Positions 47,930-57,629 of a stretch of DNA of 64,000 bases are shown here, piece after piece. The first letter of the stretch is position 1. The number at the start of each line of letters is the position of its first letter. Origin of the DNA: an uncultured Ulvibacter sp. (GTDB taxonomy: Bacteria; Bacteroidota; Bacteroidia; Flavobacteriales; Flavobacteriaceae); assembly GCA_943789105.1 (NCBI GenBank), contig CALSSW010000001.1:728908-792907 (forward strand). Direction: 5' to 3'. A model generated the notes under the pieces. That model was not told the origin of the DNA and ran no database searches. It was given only the letters and a program-made list of their open reading frames with translations. Both the position numbers and the translations under genes were made by a program.

Positions 47930-49066
47930 TTGAAAACACAATCCACAATACAATTTATTTTACAAAGACCTTTAGATGATATTAAAGCTAACCTTATTCA
48001 AACAATGAATATGTGTATGGGAATGGTTAAAAATCATCAAAAAGTATCATTATTATTACCTCTTGACATTAGTGTTAAAGATGCTGAAAGTAAATTAAAT
48101 ACAATAATTAAAAACTATGAGAATTACTTTGAGGTTAATCTAGTTCCTTATGAACCAAAACTTAAATTATTTAATGAGTTAGACCGTTTTATAGTATTGA
48201 AAAAATATATTGACTTCTCTGCGGATTATGTGTTTACTAGATCTGCACTAATAACAATTTATTGTGTGTTAATAAAGCAGAAGGTTATTTACGAGTCACA
48301 CAATTCGAATTTTGCACAGCATAAAATACTAAATAATCTTTATGTCTCTGTTTTTAAAAAGATAACAAGAAATGATGCTTTTAGGTTGTTTGTTACAATT
48401 AGCGATAATTTGAACAAGTTTTGGATTAATAATGGAATGCCATTATCAAAAACATTTGCATTTCATGATGGAACATCTTTAGTTGATCAACCTAATTTAA
48501 TTGATGTAGATATTCCATTTAGTAATAGAAACCTGTTGGTTACTTATACTGGTAGTTTATATATTGACAGGGGCTTAGATAGAATTATAAAATTGGCAAA
48601 AGAATTTAATAATCTTAATTTCTTGGTAGTTGGAGGTCCAAATGAAAATGCAATTAAATTTAGAAAGCAATGTAAGGCAGGTTGTATTAATAATATCGCT
48701 TTCACAGGACCTGTAGAGCATAGTCTAGTAGCATCGTATTTATCCAAGTCAGATATTTTATTAGCTCTATGGAGTTCTAAGGTTCCCACGATAAACTATT
48801 GTTCACCACTTAAAGTTTTTGAATATATGGCCTCAAATAAACTTATTGTGGCTGATGGTTTTATAACAATTCATGAGGTTTTAACTCATCTAGAAAATGC
48901 AGTTGTAGTTGAGCCTGATAATTATGATGCTTTAAAGGATGCTTTTAATAGTATTTTGAAGAATAAAGAATTTTATTTGAACTTGAGTAAAAATAACTAT
49001 AACATAGTGAAATCTAATTACAATTGGAAAAAACGGTCTAAATTAATATTGAAAAAATTAACATAA
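47930..49066 (+). CDS. Glycosyltransferase family 4
   Basis: A 378-residue GT-B glycosyltransferase. The raw frame begins with TTG at 47930, 16 bases after the wzy-like stop; the next Met is at about residue 26 and would remove part of the first strand, so TTG is kept. The donor domain has LVTYTGSLYIDRGLDRIIKLAKEF, FLVVGGPNENAIKF and the nucleotide-sugar motif YCSPLKVFEYMASNKLIVADGF. It probably adds one sugar of the repeat unit. Confidence 0.85.
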   Translation: MKTQSTIQFILQRPLDDIKANLIQTMNMCMGMVKNHQKVSLLLPLDISVKDAESKLNTIIKNYENYFEVNLVPYEPKLKLFNELDRFIVLKKYIDFSADYVFTRSALITIYCVLIKQKVIYESHNSNFAQHKILNNLYVSVFKKITRNDAFRLFVTISDNLNKFWINNGMPLSKTFAFHDGTSLVDQPNLIDVDIPFSNRNLLVTYTGSLYIDRGLDRIIKLAKEFNNLNFLVVGGPNENAIKFRKQCKAGCINNIAFTGPVEHSLVASYLSKSDILLALWSSKVPTINYCSPLKVFEYMASNKLIVADGFITIHEVLTHLENAVVVEPDNYDALKDAFNSILKNKEFYLNLSKNNYNIVKSNYNWKKRSKLILKKLT

Positions 49067-49071
49067 TTTAC

Positions 49072-49647
49072 ATGAAACAAATAGGAACTTTTTTTCTTTT
49101 TTTAAGAAATGCCTCGAATAGAATTCTACGTTTTTTACTTATACATAAATTCAGAAAATGTGGTAAAAACGTGAAATTTTATGCATTCGATTTTTTTTCA
49201 TTTAATACAATTGAAATAGGTGATGATGTTTACATTGGTAGAGGAGCAAAAATTAGTGCTGCTCATGCAATTATTCGTATTGGAAGTAAAGTAATGTTCG
49301 GCCCTAATGTTCTTATTCGTGGAGGAAATCATAACACAGAAGTTATTGGTAAATATATGTTTGATGTAAAAGAAAAAAGAGATTTTGATGACGAAGATGT
49401 TTTTATATCAGACGATGTCTGGGTTGGTGGAAACTCAACTATTTTAAAAGGAGTTAAAATAGGAAGAGGTTCCATTGTAGCTGCTGGAGCGTTACTAACA
49501 AAGTCGTTTCCGCCTTATACTATTATTGGAGGTGTTCCGGCTAAAGTGATTAAATATCGATTCAGCTATAATCAAGTCAGTGAACATGAAACTTTATTAT
49601 ATGGTAAAGTGATTACCTCAATTGATGATTATAATAATATCAAATAG
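49072..49647 (+). CDS. Sugar O-acetyltransferase, left-handed beta-helix (WbbJ-like)
   Basis: A 191-residue hexapeptide acyltransferase. The repeat region includes IEIGDDVYIGRGAKISAAHAIIRIGSKVMFGPNVLIRGGNHNTE and FISDDVWVGGNSTILKGVKIGRGSIVAAGALLTKSFPPY, the standard end of WbbJ/NodL-like acetyltransferases. It probably acetylates a sugar of the capsule repeat in the cytoplasm. It lies between two glycosyltransferase genes. Confidence 0.88.
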   Translation: MKQIGTFFLFLRNASNRILRFLLIHKFRKCGKNVKFYAFDFFSFNTIEIGDDVYIGRGAKISAAHAIIRIGSKVMFGPNVLIRGGNHNTEVIGKYMFDVKEKRDFDDEDVFISDDVWVGGNSTILKGVKIGRGSIVAAGALLTKSFPPYTIIGGVPAKVIKYRFSYNQVSEHETLLYGKVITSIDDYNNIK

Positions 49648-49691
49648 ATTATGTTTTTTGTAATTCACAATAAACTTACATTTTTATCTTA

Positions 49692-50798
49692 ATGAAAAAA
49701 ACGATTTTAATAGTTACTAAACACCCAAAGAGTAAGGGAGGCGTTATAAACTACTACAACCACTTTTTTAAAGTTTTCAATAGTGATGAATATAATTTAA
49801 AATGGTTTACTATAGGTTCAAGACCAGAAGATTACTACAATAGATCTGACAGAAAGTTCTGGTACGCATTTGAGTTATTAAAAGATGTTTTTTTATTTAT
49901 TTTTTTATTAATTAAGAATAGAAACATAGCTATTGTACAGGTGAGTCCATCGTTTATACCTGTTCCATTATTCAGAGATAGTATGTATTTGATAATAGCT
50001 AAAATATTTGGAAAAAAAACAATAACATTTTTCAGAGGATGGTCAAGAGAGTTTGAGCAAAGAATAATTTCTAAACCAGGTTATTTTAAGTACGTGTTAA
50101 ACCTTTATAAGAAGTCTGATGCTGTTCTTGTATTGGCAAATAAGTTTAAACACGTTTTAGTTGATTTAGGATTCAACGCCGCCAAAATAAATGTAACAAG
50201 GACAATGTTCATACAAAAAGATATACCAAAAAAGAGGTTTATTGTATCTCAGTCTTTAAAGTTTCTTTACATAGGCAGATTAAGTTTACAAAAAGGTATT
50301 ATTGATATTATAGATGCTGTAAAATTGGCCAATGATAATGGCATTAAAGTAAATGTTGATATGTATGGACATTATGCAAATGAAGAGATTAAAATAATTA
50401 CCAATACTAAAATTAATGACTATTCACTTGAAAATCAGATAAAAATAAATGGTTTTATTTCTGGTGTTGATAAATATCACAAGTTAGCAGAGGCAGATGT
50501 ATTTTTATTTCCAACTTACAATGAAGGATGTCCGAACTCTATTATTGAAGCATTAGCCTCGGGCTTGTTTGTCATCTCAACACCAGTTGGTGCAATTGAT
50601 GAGATGGTGCTGAATGATAAGAATGGCATTATTATTCCCCTCAAATCACCAATAAAATTGGCTAAAAAAATACAATGGTGTGTTAATAATATTAATAAAG
50701 TAAGAGAAATTGGACAATCAAATGCGTCTTATGCATCAGTTAATTTTGAACAAGATGTTATTGTAGAACAAATTAAAAAAATATACCATATAGTTTAG
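49692..50798 (+). CDS. Glycosyltransferase family 4
   Basis: A 368-residue GT-B enzyme. The N-terminus reads TILIVTKHPKSKGGVINYYNHFFKVF. The donor half has LKFLYIGRLSLQKGIIDIIDAVKLA and the E-x7-E motif FPTYNEGCPNSIIEALASGLFVISTPVG, a canonical GT4 ending. The acceptor and donor are unknown. One base separates its stop from the MBOAT start. Confidence 0.9.
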   Translation: MKKTILIVTKHPKSKGGVINYYNHFFKVFNSDEYNLKWFTIGSRPEDYYNRSDRKFWYAFELLKDVFLFIFLLIKNRNIAIVQVSPSFIPVPLFRDSMYLIIAKIFGKKTITFFRGWSREFEQRIISKPGYFKYVLNLYKKSDAVLVLANKFKHVLVDLGFNAAKINVTRTMFIQKDIPKKRFIVSQSLKFLYIGRLSLQKGIIDIIDAVKLANDNGIKVNVDMYGHYANEEIKIITNTKINDYSLENQIKINGFISGVDKYHKLAEADVFLFPTYNEGCPNSIIEALASGLFVISTPVGAIDEMVLNDKNGIIIPLKSPIKLAKKIQWCVNNINKVREIGQSNASYASVNFEQDVIVEQIKKIYHIV

Positions 50799-50799
50799 T

Positions 50800-52218
50800 A
50801 TGTTATTTAACTCTCTCATTTTTGCAGTATTTGCACCAGTTTTTTTTGTTGTCTACAACGTGGTCAAAAATAACCAGCGGTTAAAATGGATTACTATAAC
50901 TGTTTTCTCATTTATTTTTTATGGTTGGTGGGATTGGAGGTTTTTATTTTTAATATTATTTAGTGGTCTTTTAGATTACATATCTGCACTAAATATGCAT
51001 AAATCAAAGAGGTTTTTTCTTTGGTTATCTTTAATTGGTAATTTAGGATGTCTTTCCATTTTTAAGTATAGTACTTTTTTTGCCAATAATATTGATTGGT
51101 TTATGAGGTTAATTGGAATAGAATCTTCATTAAGTTTTGATATCAATACTTTTTCAATAGTATTACCTGTTGGAATTAGCTTCTATACATTTCAATCTAT
51201 GAGTTATACAATAGATGTGTATAAAGGGAAAATGAAACCAGTGAAAAATATATTTTTATTTTTTTCATACTTATCTATGTTTCCTCAACTTGTTGCTGGC
51301 CCAATAGTTAGGGCGAGAGATTTGTTTCCTCAATTACTTAAAAATCGAAAAGTAACAACTGTAGAGAATTGGAATGGATTAAAGCTGATCGTATTTGGTT
51401 TTTTTAAAAAAACAGTTATAGCAGACAATCTGGCGCCTTTTGTTAATGAAGCATTTAGATTGAATAACGAAATAGATTCAACTATTTACTGGTTCTTTGT
51501 TATATCCTGTTTTGCGTTTCAGATATATTTTGATTTTAGTGGTTATAGTGATATCGCTAGAGGTTTAGCAAAATGGATGGGTCTTCATTTTAGATTAAAC
51601 TTTAATCATCCGTATTTATCATTTTCACTTAAAGAATTTTGGCAAAAATGGCATATTTCACTCTCGACTTGGTTTAGAGATTATGTTTATATACCATTGG
51701 GTGGGTCCAAAAAAGGTTTTTACTTAGGCTTGTTCTTTATGTTTTTAACAATGGTAATTAGTGGCTTTTGGCATGGAGCTGCATGGACATTTATAATTTG
51801 GGGAGCATTACACGGTGTGTTTTTGGGTATAGAAAGAATAACAAAGTACACTCAGTATATAGAGAAATATAAAATAGGTAAGCCTATATTATTACTTATT
51901 ATTCTTCTCCAAGTATGGTTTGCTTGGGTGTTTTTTAGAGCAGAAAATATTGAGCAAGCATTTTCAATATGTCGCCATATGTTGTCATTTAATTTTGATA
52001 TATCTTTTATAAATTATAGTACTAGAATGGCAAATGCTTTTTTCTTTTTTCTTTTAGGAGTAGTATTTGAGTATTGTTTTTTAATTAGTACTAGAAGATT
52101 CCTATTTAAAAGAACTAATTTAGTGTTGATGTTAGATGTTTTAACTATCAGTGTCATTACTGTGACTTGTATCTTTTTTAGAGGTCCACAGTCAGATTTC
52201 ATATATTTTCAATTTTAA
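50800..52218 (+). CDS. MBOAT family O-acyltransferase (AlgI-like)
   Basis: A 472-residue polytopic membrane acyltransferase. Family signatures: FNSLIFAVFAPVFFVVYNVV at the start, FYGWWDWRFL, LPVGISFYTFQSMSYTIDVYKG, KKTVIADNLAPFVN, FDFSGYSDIARGLAKWMGLHF, KWHISLSTWFRDYVYIPLGG and the catalytic histidine in ISGFWHGAAWTFIIWGALHG. AlgI-like proteins pass acyl groups across the membrane for periplasmic acylation of the polysaccharide. The next gene encodes its SGNH-type partner. Confidence 0.94.
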   Translation: MLFNSLIFAVFAPVFFVVYNVVKNNQRLKWITITVFSFIFYGWWDWRFLFLILFSGLLDYISALNMHKSKRFFLWLSLIGNLGCLSIFKYSTFFANNIDWFMRLIGIESSLSFDINTFSIVLPVGISFYTFQSMSYTIDVYKGKMKPVKNIFLFFSYLSMFPQLVAGPIVRARDLFPQLLKNRKVTTVENWNGLKLIVFGFFKKTVIADNLAPFVNEAFRLNNEIDSTIYWFFVISCFAFQIYFDFSGYSDIARGLAKWMGLHFRLNFNHPYLSFSLKEFWQKWHISLSTWFRDYVYIPLGGSKKGFYLGLFFMFLTMVISGFWHGAAWTFIIWGALHGVFLGIERITKYTQYIEKYKIGKPILLLIILLQVWFAWVFFRAENIEQAFSICRHMLSFNFDISFINYSTRMANAFFFFLLGVVFEYCFLISTRRFLFKRTNLVLMLDVLTISVITVTCIFFRGPQSDFIYFQF

Positions 52219-52223
52219 TTATC

Positions 52224-53123
52224 ATGAAGTATAGAATAGTATACATGCTTTTGGTCACTCTTTTACTTGTCTTTATCGTAGGTTTTTTTAGACCAGAACC
52301 AATGAATAGTAAAACTAGCGAAAGTTTTTTTTGGAATAATAAAGTTAATGATACTAAAAAATATAATTTCATTATTAGTGGTGACTCAAGAGCTTATAGA
52401 GGTGTTTCGCCAGATGAGGTAGAAACTATATTTAAAAATTTTGAAGCAAAAAATTTAGGCTTCTCATCAGGAGGATTTAATGAAGAGATCTTTAAATTGA
52501 TTAATAAATATTTAGATACAAAAAAGAGCGATAATATTGTTTTGATTTGTTTGACTCCATTTTCCTTAACTAATTCCGCATATGAAAGCGGACATATAAA
52601 ATCGCTGGAAAAAAATAGAGGCTTCGAAAATTGGAAAATAAATAATCTTACAAAAAGACTTACTTTTTTCGATCCAATTATACCCTCAGAAATTGCTGCT
52701 CGTTATTATGGTTATGGTTACTATCATAAATATTATGAGAATGGGTGGATTGAGTCAGAAAAACACCCTAAAAATAGAGATATTGCTCCAAAACTTTATG
52801 CTAAAGAGTTTGCTAATAATAATTTTAGTGAGAAGTCATTTCAGGTACTACTTGATAATATTTATGATTTAACAAATAAAAATGTCAAAGTGTTTACTTT
52901 AAGAATGCCTGTGTATCATAAATTAAAGGCTTTAGAAGATTCATTGTCTGGTTTTAACGAAGAGATTGTTAAATCTAGAATAATAAATAATGGTGGTAGT
53001 TGGCTCAATATTCAAGATTCACTTTATTCCACCTACGATGGAAGCCATTTAGATGGTGAGAGTGCAAAATTATTATCAAGAGATATAGCAAAAAAAATAA
53101 AAAGTCAATTAGTGAATGAATAA
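52224..53123 (+). CDS. SGNH/GDSL-like protein, partner of the MBOAT acyltransferase
   Basis: A 299-residue protein with one N-terminal membrane segment (about residues 5-22) and an extracytoplasmic domain. The GDS block is FIISGDSRAYRG, with Ser at about 55. The C-terminal Asp-x-x-His is in STYDGSHLDGESA (Asp272, His275). These are the SGNH catalytic elements used by AlgJ/AlgX-type acetyltransferases. It lies 5 bases after the MBOAT gene and overlaps the next gene by 8 bases. I infer that it moves acyl groups to the glycan in the periplasm. Confidence 0.78.
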   Translation: MKYRIVYMLLVTLLLVFIVGFFRPEPMNSKTSESFFWNNKVNDTKKYNFIISGDSRAYRGVSPDEVETIFKNFEAKNLGFSSGGFNEEIFKLINKYLDTKKSDNIVLICLTPFSLTNSAYESGHIKSLEKNRGFENWKINNLTKRLTFFDPIIPSEIAARYYGYGYYHKYYENGWIESEKHPKNRDIAPKLYAKEFANNNFSEKSFQVLLDNIYDLTNKNVKVFTLRMPVYHKLKALEDSLSGFNEEIVKSRIINNGGSWLNIQDSLYSTYDGSHLDGESAKLLSRDIAKKIKSQLVNE

Positions 53124-54291
53124 AAAAATATATTTAATTAGTCAAACAGAATCGCACCTTACTCAAAGGGGTAAGCGTCATCCAGATTTAGCGAATTTCT
53201 TGTGTGCAAATGGTTACGATTTGGAATATTTTAGTTCTAATTTTTATCACGCTGAAAAGATTCATTTTACAAATGAGCAACTTGAAGAGGCGAATAAGAC
53301 TATAGGATATAAATTACATCTGATAAAAACAATATCATATTTCAAAAATATTGGGATTAGGAGAATAATTTCTAATATTCAATTTTCAATAAAAGTTTAC
53401 AAAAATCTAAAAAAGAAAAATTTAGATCATAGTATAATAATAGTACCATCTCGACCAGTAGAAATAACTTATTTTTTAAGTAAACTTAAGAAGAGAACAA
53501 ATGTGGAAGTTTTATTGGATATTAGAGATGTCTGGCCAGACGCTTTTAACATAAAAAATAAATTTTTAAAAAAAGGATTTGAATTTTATTGCAACTTTTT
53601 TCTTAAAAATAAGGTTAATAGTTTTGATAAATTTATTCACACGTGTCCACAATTTTTGGATTGGTTAATTAGGTATTCTCCTGATGCGAAATCTTTATTT
53701 ATTCCTTTAGGGTATAATTCAGAGAGGTTTCAAAGATTAGGTAGTCATTCTGAGTCCGATTTGGTAAACACGAAAATAAATTTTGTTTATATCGGCTTAT
53801 TACAATATCAGATTGATATTTTACCTTTTATTAAGGCAATGGAAAAAGATGTTAGATTTACGCTAACTTTGTACGGTGATAACGGTGAGGGTGAAAGATA
53901 TAATCAAGTTATTTCATATTTGGCAGAAAATAATATTGATAATGTTTTTGTAAAAGGAAAAATACAGCAAGATAAAGTTGGTGAGACATTATGTAGTTAT
54001 GATATTGGATTAATGCCAATGAATGCTAAATTTGCATTTCCAAATAAAGTTTTTGATTATTTAGCAATGTCCTTACCAATTTTTTCTATGGGTAAGCACG
54101 ATACCTCTAGCTTTGTTTCTGAAAATAAAATTGGATGGGTATCATCATTTGAGTTTGACGAAATTAAGACTTTACTAAATCAAATTTCTAAAAATGATAT
54201 TAATAAGTTTAAAAATGAAATAGCTAGAATTAAGACAAGTTATTCAAGGAAAAAGTTATATCAACTTTTTATAAAAAAAATTAAAGATTAA
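53116..54291 (+). CDS. Glycosyltransferase family 4
   Basis: A 391-residue GT-B glycosyltransferase resembling the WbuB group. The N-terminal half contains IYLISQTESHLTQRGKRHPDLANFL and VLLDIRDVWPDAFNIKNKF, the latter typical of this group. The donor half reads INFVYIGLLQYQIDILPFIKAM and FPNKVFDYLAMSLPIFSMG. Its start overlaps the SGNH gene by 8 bases. The next gene begins 1 base after its stop. Confidence 0.88.
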   Translation: MNKKIYLISQTESHLTQRGKRHPDLANFLCANGYDLEYFSSNFYHAEKIHFTNEQLEEANKTIGYKLHLIKTISYFKNIGIRRIISNIQFSIKVYKNLKKKNLDHSIIIVPSRPVEITYFLSKLKKRTNVEVLLDIRDVWPDAFNIKNKFLKKGFEFYCNFFLKNKVNSFDKFIHTCPQFLDWLIRYSPDAKSLFIPLGYNSERFQRLGSHSESDLVNTKINFVYIGLLQYQIDILPFIKAMEKDVRFTLTLYGDNGEGERYNQVISYLAENNIDNVFVKGKIQQDKVGETLCSYDIGLMPMNAKFAFPNKVFDYLAMSLPIFSMGKHDTSSFVSENKIGWVSSFEFDEIKTLLNQISKNDINKFKNEIARIKTSYSRKKLYQLFIKKIKD

Positions 54292-54292
54292 T

Positions 54293-56431
54293 ATGCAACA
54301 ACTCACACAAAAGCTAGGATCTGGTGATATGATCATACAAGAAGTTCCATATCCACAATTTGGAAAAGGTATGGTCATTGTTAAAAATCACTATTCTATA
54401 ATTAGTGCAGGTACAGAAGGTTCTACCGTTGTAGCTGCACGTAAAAGCCTTATAGGTAAAGCGAAGGAGCGTCCACAACAAGTTAAACAAGTACTAGATA
54501 CACTTAAAAAACAAGGGCCAGTACAAACGTACCGTGCGGTGATGAAGAGACTAGATGCCTATTCACCTCTGGGTTACAGCTGCGCAGGTGAAGTTATAGA
54601 AGTGGGTGAGGATGTTACCGAGTTTGAAGTTGGTGATAAAGTTGCCTGTGCAGGAGCGGGTTATGCCAATCATGCTGAAATTGTATCAGTACCCATTAAT
54701 TTATGTGTAAAATTAGATAAAAATGTAAGTCTTAAAGATGCAGCTTACAACACCGTTGGGGCAATCGCTATGCAAGGTGTTCGCCAGGCCGATCTGCGTT
54801 TGGGTGAATCTTGTGTAGTTATTGGTCTTGGACTTTTAGGACAATTAGCTGCTTTAATTTTAAAAGCCTCTGGAGTTACCGTCATAGGTATAGATGTGTC
54901 TGAAGCCGCCGTTAAACAAGCCATAGATAATAAGGTTGTAGATTTAGGTATGACCAGAAATGCGGCAGGTGTTGAGGAACAAATACAAAACACAACAAAC
55001 GGTTCTGGTGCAGATGCGGTTATTATTGCAGCGGCAACAGATAGTCTTGATCCTATTAATTTTGCGGGCGCCATTGCACGCAAAAAAGGAAGAGTAGTGG
55101 TACTAGGCGACGTACCCACAGGTTTTGAACGTGACCCTTACTGGTATCGTAAAGAGCTAGAACTAAAAATGGCCTGTTCTTATGGCCCTGGCCGTTATGA
55201 CCTAAACTACGAAGAAAAAGGAATTGATTACCCTTTGCCTTATGTACGTTGGACAGAAAAACGTAACATGGAAGCATTTCAGAATTTAATAGCCAACAAT
55301 TGTATTAATATCGAGTATCTCACTACACACGAGTTTGAGTTTGATAATGCAAAAGCTGCTTTTGATTTAGTAGTCTCAAAAACAGAACCCTTTACAGGTA
55401 TTGCTTTAAAATATGATGTTGAGAAAGTAGCTAACAAATCGAAAATTACAACTGGAGAAGCCGAGCATTTAGGTAAAATAAACATTTCATTTATTGGAGC
55501 TGGTAGTTATGCACAAGGAAATTTATTGCCAAATATTCCAGAAACAAAAGATGTTTCTAGAGTTGGAGTACTTACTAATACAGGTACAACATCCAAGCGT
55601 GTTGCTGAGAAATTTAAATTTCAGTTTTGTGCTACTAACGAAGCCGATGTTTTAGATGATAAAACCAATACGGTATTTGTTGCCACACGTCACGATTCTC
55701 ATGGTCCTTATGTTTTAAAAAGCTTAAAGGCCAACAAAAATGTATTTGTCGAAAAGCCTTTATGTTTGTTAGAGACTGAACTAGAAGAGATTATTGAGTC
55801 GCAGTCAAAATCTAATAAAGCATTAATGGTAGGCTTTAATAGACGTTTTTCACCATTAACTACAAACCTAAAAAAAGCCATAGGTAATAACCCTATGACC
55901 ATGTTGTATCGTATTAACGCTGGATCTATTCCTGGAGATAATTGGATACAAGATTTAGAAATAGGAGGGGGTCGTGTTATAGGAGAAGTGTGTCACTTTA
56001 TTGATTACTTAACGTATCTCAATGGAAGTTTGCCGGTTAAAGTTTCTGCAACAGCACTTTCAGATTCAAACAATCTAAATGATACGTTGAATATTTTGAT
56101 TCAGTTCGAAAACGGATCTTCAGGTATTGTGGCATATTATGCAAATGGTTCTAAATCCATGGCCAAAGAGTATGTAGAGGTATTCTCGGCAGGACAATCT
56201 GCAATACTCAACGATTTTAAGGAATTAAAGATTTACGGTAAAGGTAAACCTAAGAAAACCAAAATTCTTAATCAAAATAAAGGTCAGAAAGAGATGGTGA
56301 AGGCTTTTGTTAGTGGTTTACTTAAAGATGGCAAAGCACCCATTTCTTTTGAAGATATTGTAGCGGTTACAAAAGCATCCTTTAAAGTAATAGAATCTGT
56401 AAAACGTGGAGGGGAGCAAGTTGAAATATAA
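54293..56431 (+). CDS. Bi-domain oxidoreductase (zinc-type alcohol dehydrogenase fold + Gfo/Idh/MocA)
   Basis: A 712-residue fusion. Residues about 1-365 form a medium-chain dehydrogenase-like domain: YSPLGYSCAGEVIEVGEDVTEFEVGDKVACAG and the Rossmann motif CVVIGLGLLGQLAALILKASG. Residues about 390-712 form a Gfo/Idh/MocA domain: INISFIGAGSYAQGNLLPNI, NVFVEKPLCL (EKP motif) and VGFNRRFSPLT. The architecture occurs in polysaccharide loci of many bacteria; the reaction is unknown. The gene is visibly less AT-rich than the glycosyltransferase genes before it, and its end overlaps the next gene. Confidence 0.88.
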   Translation: MQQLTQKLGSGDMIIQEVPYPQFGKGMVIVKNHYSIISAGTEGSTVVAARKSLIGKAKERPQQVKQVLDTLKKQGPVQTYRAVMKRLDAYSPLGYSCAGEVIEVGEDVTEFEVGDKVACAGAGYANHAEIVSVPINLCVKLDKNVSLKDAAYNTVGAIAMQGVRQADLRLGESCVVIGLGLLGQLAALILKASGVTVIGIDVSEAAVKQAIDNKVVDLGMTRNAAGVEEQIQNTTNGSGADAVIIAAATDSLDPINFAGAIARKKGRVVVLGDVPTGFERDPYWYRKELELKMACSYGPGRYDLNYEEKGIDYPLPYVRWTEKRNMEAFQNLIANNCINIEYLTTHEFEFDNAKAAFDLVVSKTEPFTGIALKYDVEKVANKSKITTGEAEHLGKINISFIGAGSYAQGNLLPNIPETKDVSRVGVLTNTGTTSKRVAEKFKFQFCATNEADVLDDKTNTVFVATRHDSHGPYVLKSLKANKNVFVEKPLCLLETELEEIIESQSKSNKALMVGFNRRFSPLTTNLKKAIGNNPMTMLYRINAGSIPGDNWIQDLEIGGGRVIGEVCHFIDYLTYLNGSLPVKVSATALSDSNNLNDTLNILIQFENGSSGIVAYYANGSKSMAKEYVEVFSAGQSAILNDFKELKIYGKGKPKKTKILNQNKGQKEMVKAFVSGLLKDGKAPISFEDIVAVTKASFKVIESVKRGGEQVEI

Positions 56432-57629
56432 AACAGAATCGAGTTTTTTAAAACTCAAGAGTTATTGCGAGTCTGAGAACTTTAAAGGCTGGGATCCCTA
56501 TGATGGTCTAAACTCTAAAGTGTTTCAAGCGTTACCGCTAAAGCATTGGGATTTAGGAAGAGCCATATGGATTCAATGTTTTAAGCATAGTCCAATAAAC
56601 TTTAGGAAGTTATTACTAGTTCCAAAAGAACATAATGCTAAAGGTGTTGCATTATTTTTATTAGGTTATTGTAAACTTTACAAGTTAGCTCAAAGTGGGT
56701 GTGAAAATTTTGGAACAAAAGAACAATTACTTATCAAGGTAAAAGAAATAACAAAACTGTTACTAAGTCTTAAATCAACGGGATACTCTGGTGCATGTTG
56801 GGGCTATAATTTTGACTGGCAAGCAAGACGCTTATTCTTGTTTAAAAAACATACACCAACAGTTGTTGCTACTTGCTTTTGTGTTGAGGCATTGCTAGAG
56901 AGCTATGAAATCACAAAAAATGAAGCGGTTTTAAAAGAAACATTGACCGCTGCTAATTTTGTTGTTAATGATTTAACAAGAACGCCAAATGGTAATGGTT
57001 TTTTCTTTTCTTATAGTGTTAAAGATGGCAATAACACAGTTATTAACGCTTCACTTTTAGGGGCTAAAATATTAAGTTATTCTTATAAATACACAAAAAA
57101 TAAAGAACACTTTAAGCTAGCAAAAAAAGCTATTATAACTGCTTGTGTATTACAAAAAGAAGATGGCTCTTGGATTTACGGGCTTTTACCCATACAATGT
57201 AGGATAGATAGTTTTCATACCGGGTTTAATTTGGATGCCATTAAAACCTACCAGGACAATACACAAGACATTACTTTTCAGAAACACATTGATAAAGGAT
57301 TATACTTTTATGTAAATAATTTTTTTGAAACCAATGGTGTGCCCAAGTATTACCATAATAAAACCTACCCAATAGATATCCATTGTCCTGCACAAATTAT
57401 AGTGACGCTCTCAAAATTAAACATATTTAAGAGTAACAAGCCCTTATTAGATAATGTCTTAAATTGGACCATAGATAATATGCAACATAAAAACGGCTAT
57501 TTTTATTATCAATTAAAAAAAATAATAAGTTCAAAAATACCTTATATGAGATGGAGTAACGCTTTTATGTTTAATGCTATGTCTCATTATTTTTTAGAAT
57601 CTTCAATCATCGTAAACAATGAAGTCTAG
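56406..57629 (+). CDS. Alpha/alpha-barrel protein of unknown function in the polysaccharide locus
   Basis: A 407-residue cytoplasmic-looking protein without a signal peptide. Repeated helical pairs with aromatic and glycine turns (GYSGACWGYNFDWQARRLFLFKKHTPTVVAT split over two helices; VLQKEDGSWIYGLLP; HTGFNLDAIKTYQ; YPIDIHCPAQIIVTL) suggest an alpha/alpha toroid as in terpenoid cyclases, glycoside hydrolases and epimerases. Similar proteins are sometimes labelled 'delta-aminolevulinic acid dehydratase', which the sequence does not support. The start is GTG 56406 or TTG 56421, both within the previous gene. It lies between the bi-domain oxidoreductase and the GT26 gene. I assign no function. 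Confidence 0.75.
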   Translation: MEGSKLKYKTESSFLKLKSYCESENFKGWDPYDGLNSKVFQALPLKHWDLGRAIWIQCFKHSPINFRKLLLVPKEHNAKGVALFLLGYCKLYKLAQSGCENFGTKEQLLIKVKEITKLLLSLKSTGYSGACWGYNFDWQARRLFLFKKHTPTVVATCFCVEALLESYEITKNEAVLKETLTAANFVVNDLTRTPNGNGFFFSYSVKDGNNTVINASLLGAKILSYSYKYTKNKEHFKLAKKAIITACVLQKEDGSWIYGLLPIQCRIDSFHTGFNLDAIKTYQDNTQDITFQKHIDKGLYFYVNNFFETNGVPKYYHNKTYPIDIHCPAQIIVTLSKLNIFKSNKPLLDNVLNWTIDNMQHKNGYFYYQLKKIISSKIPYMRWSNAFMFNAMSHYFLESSIIVNNEV

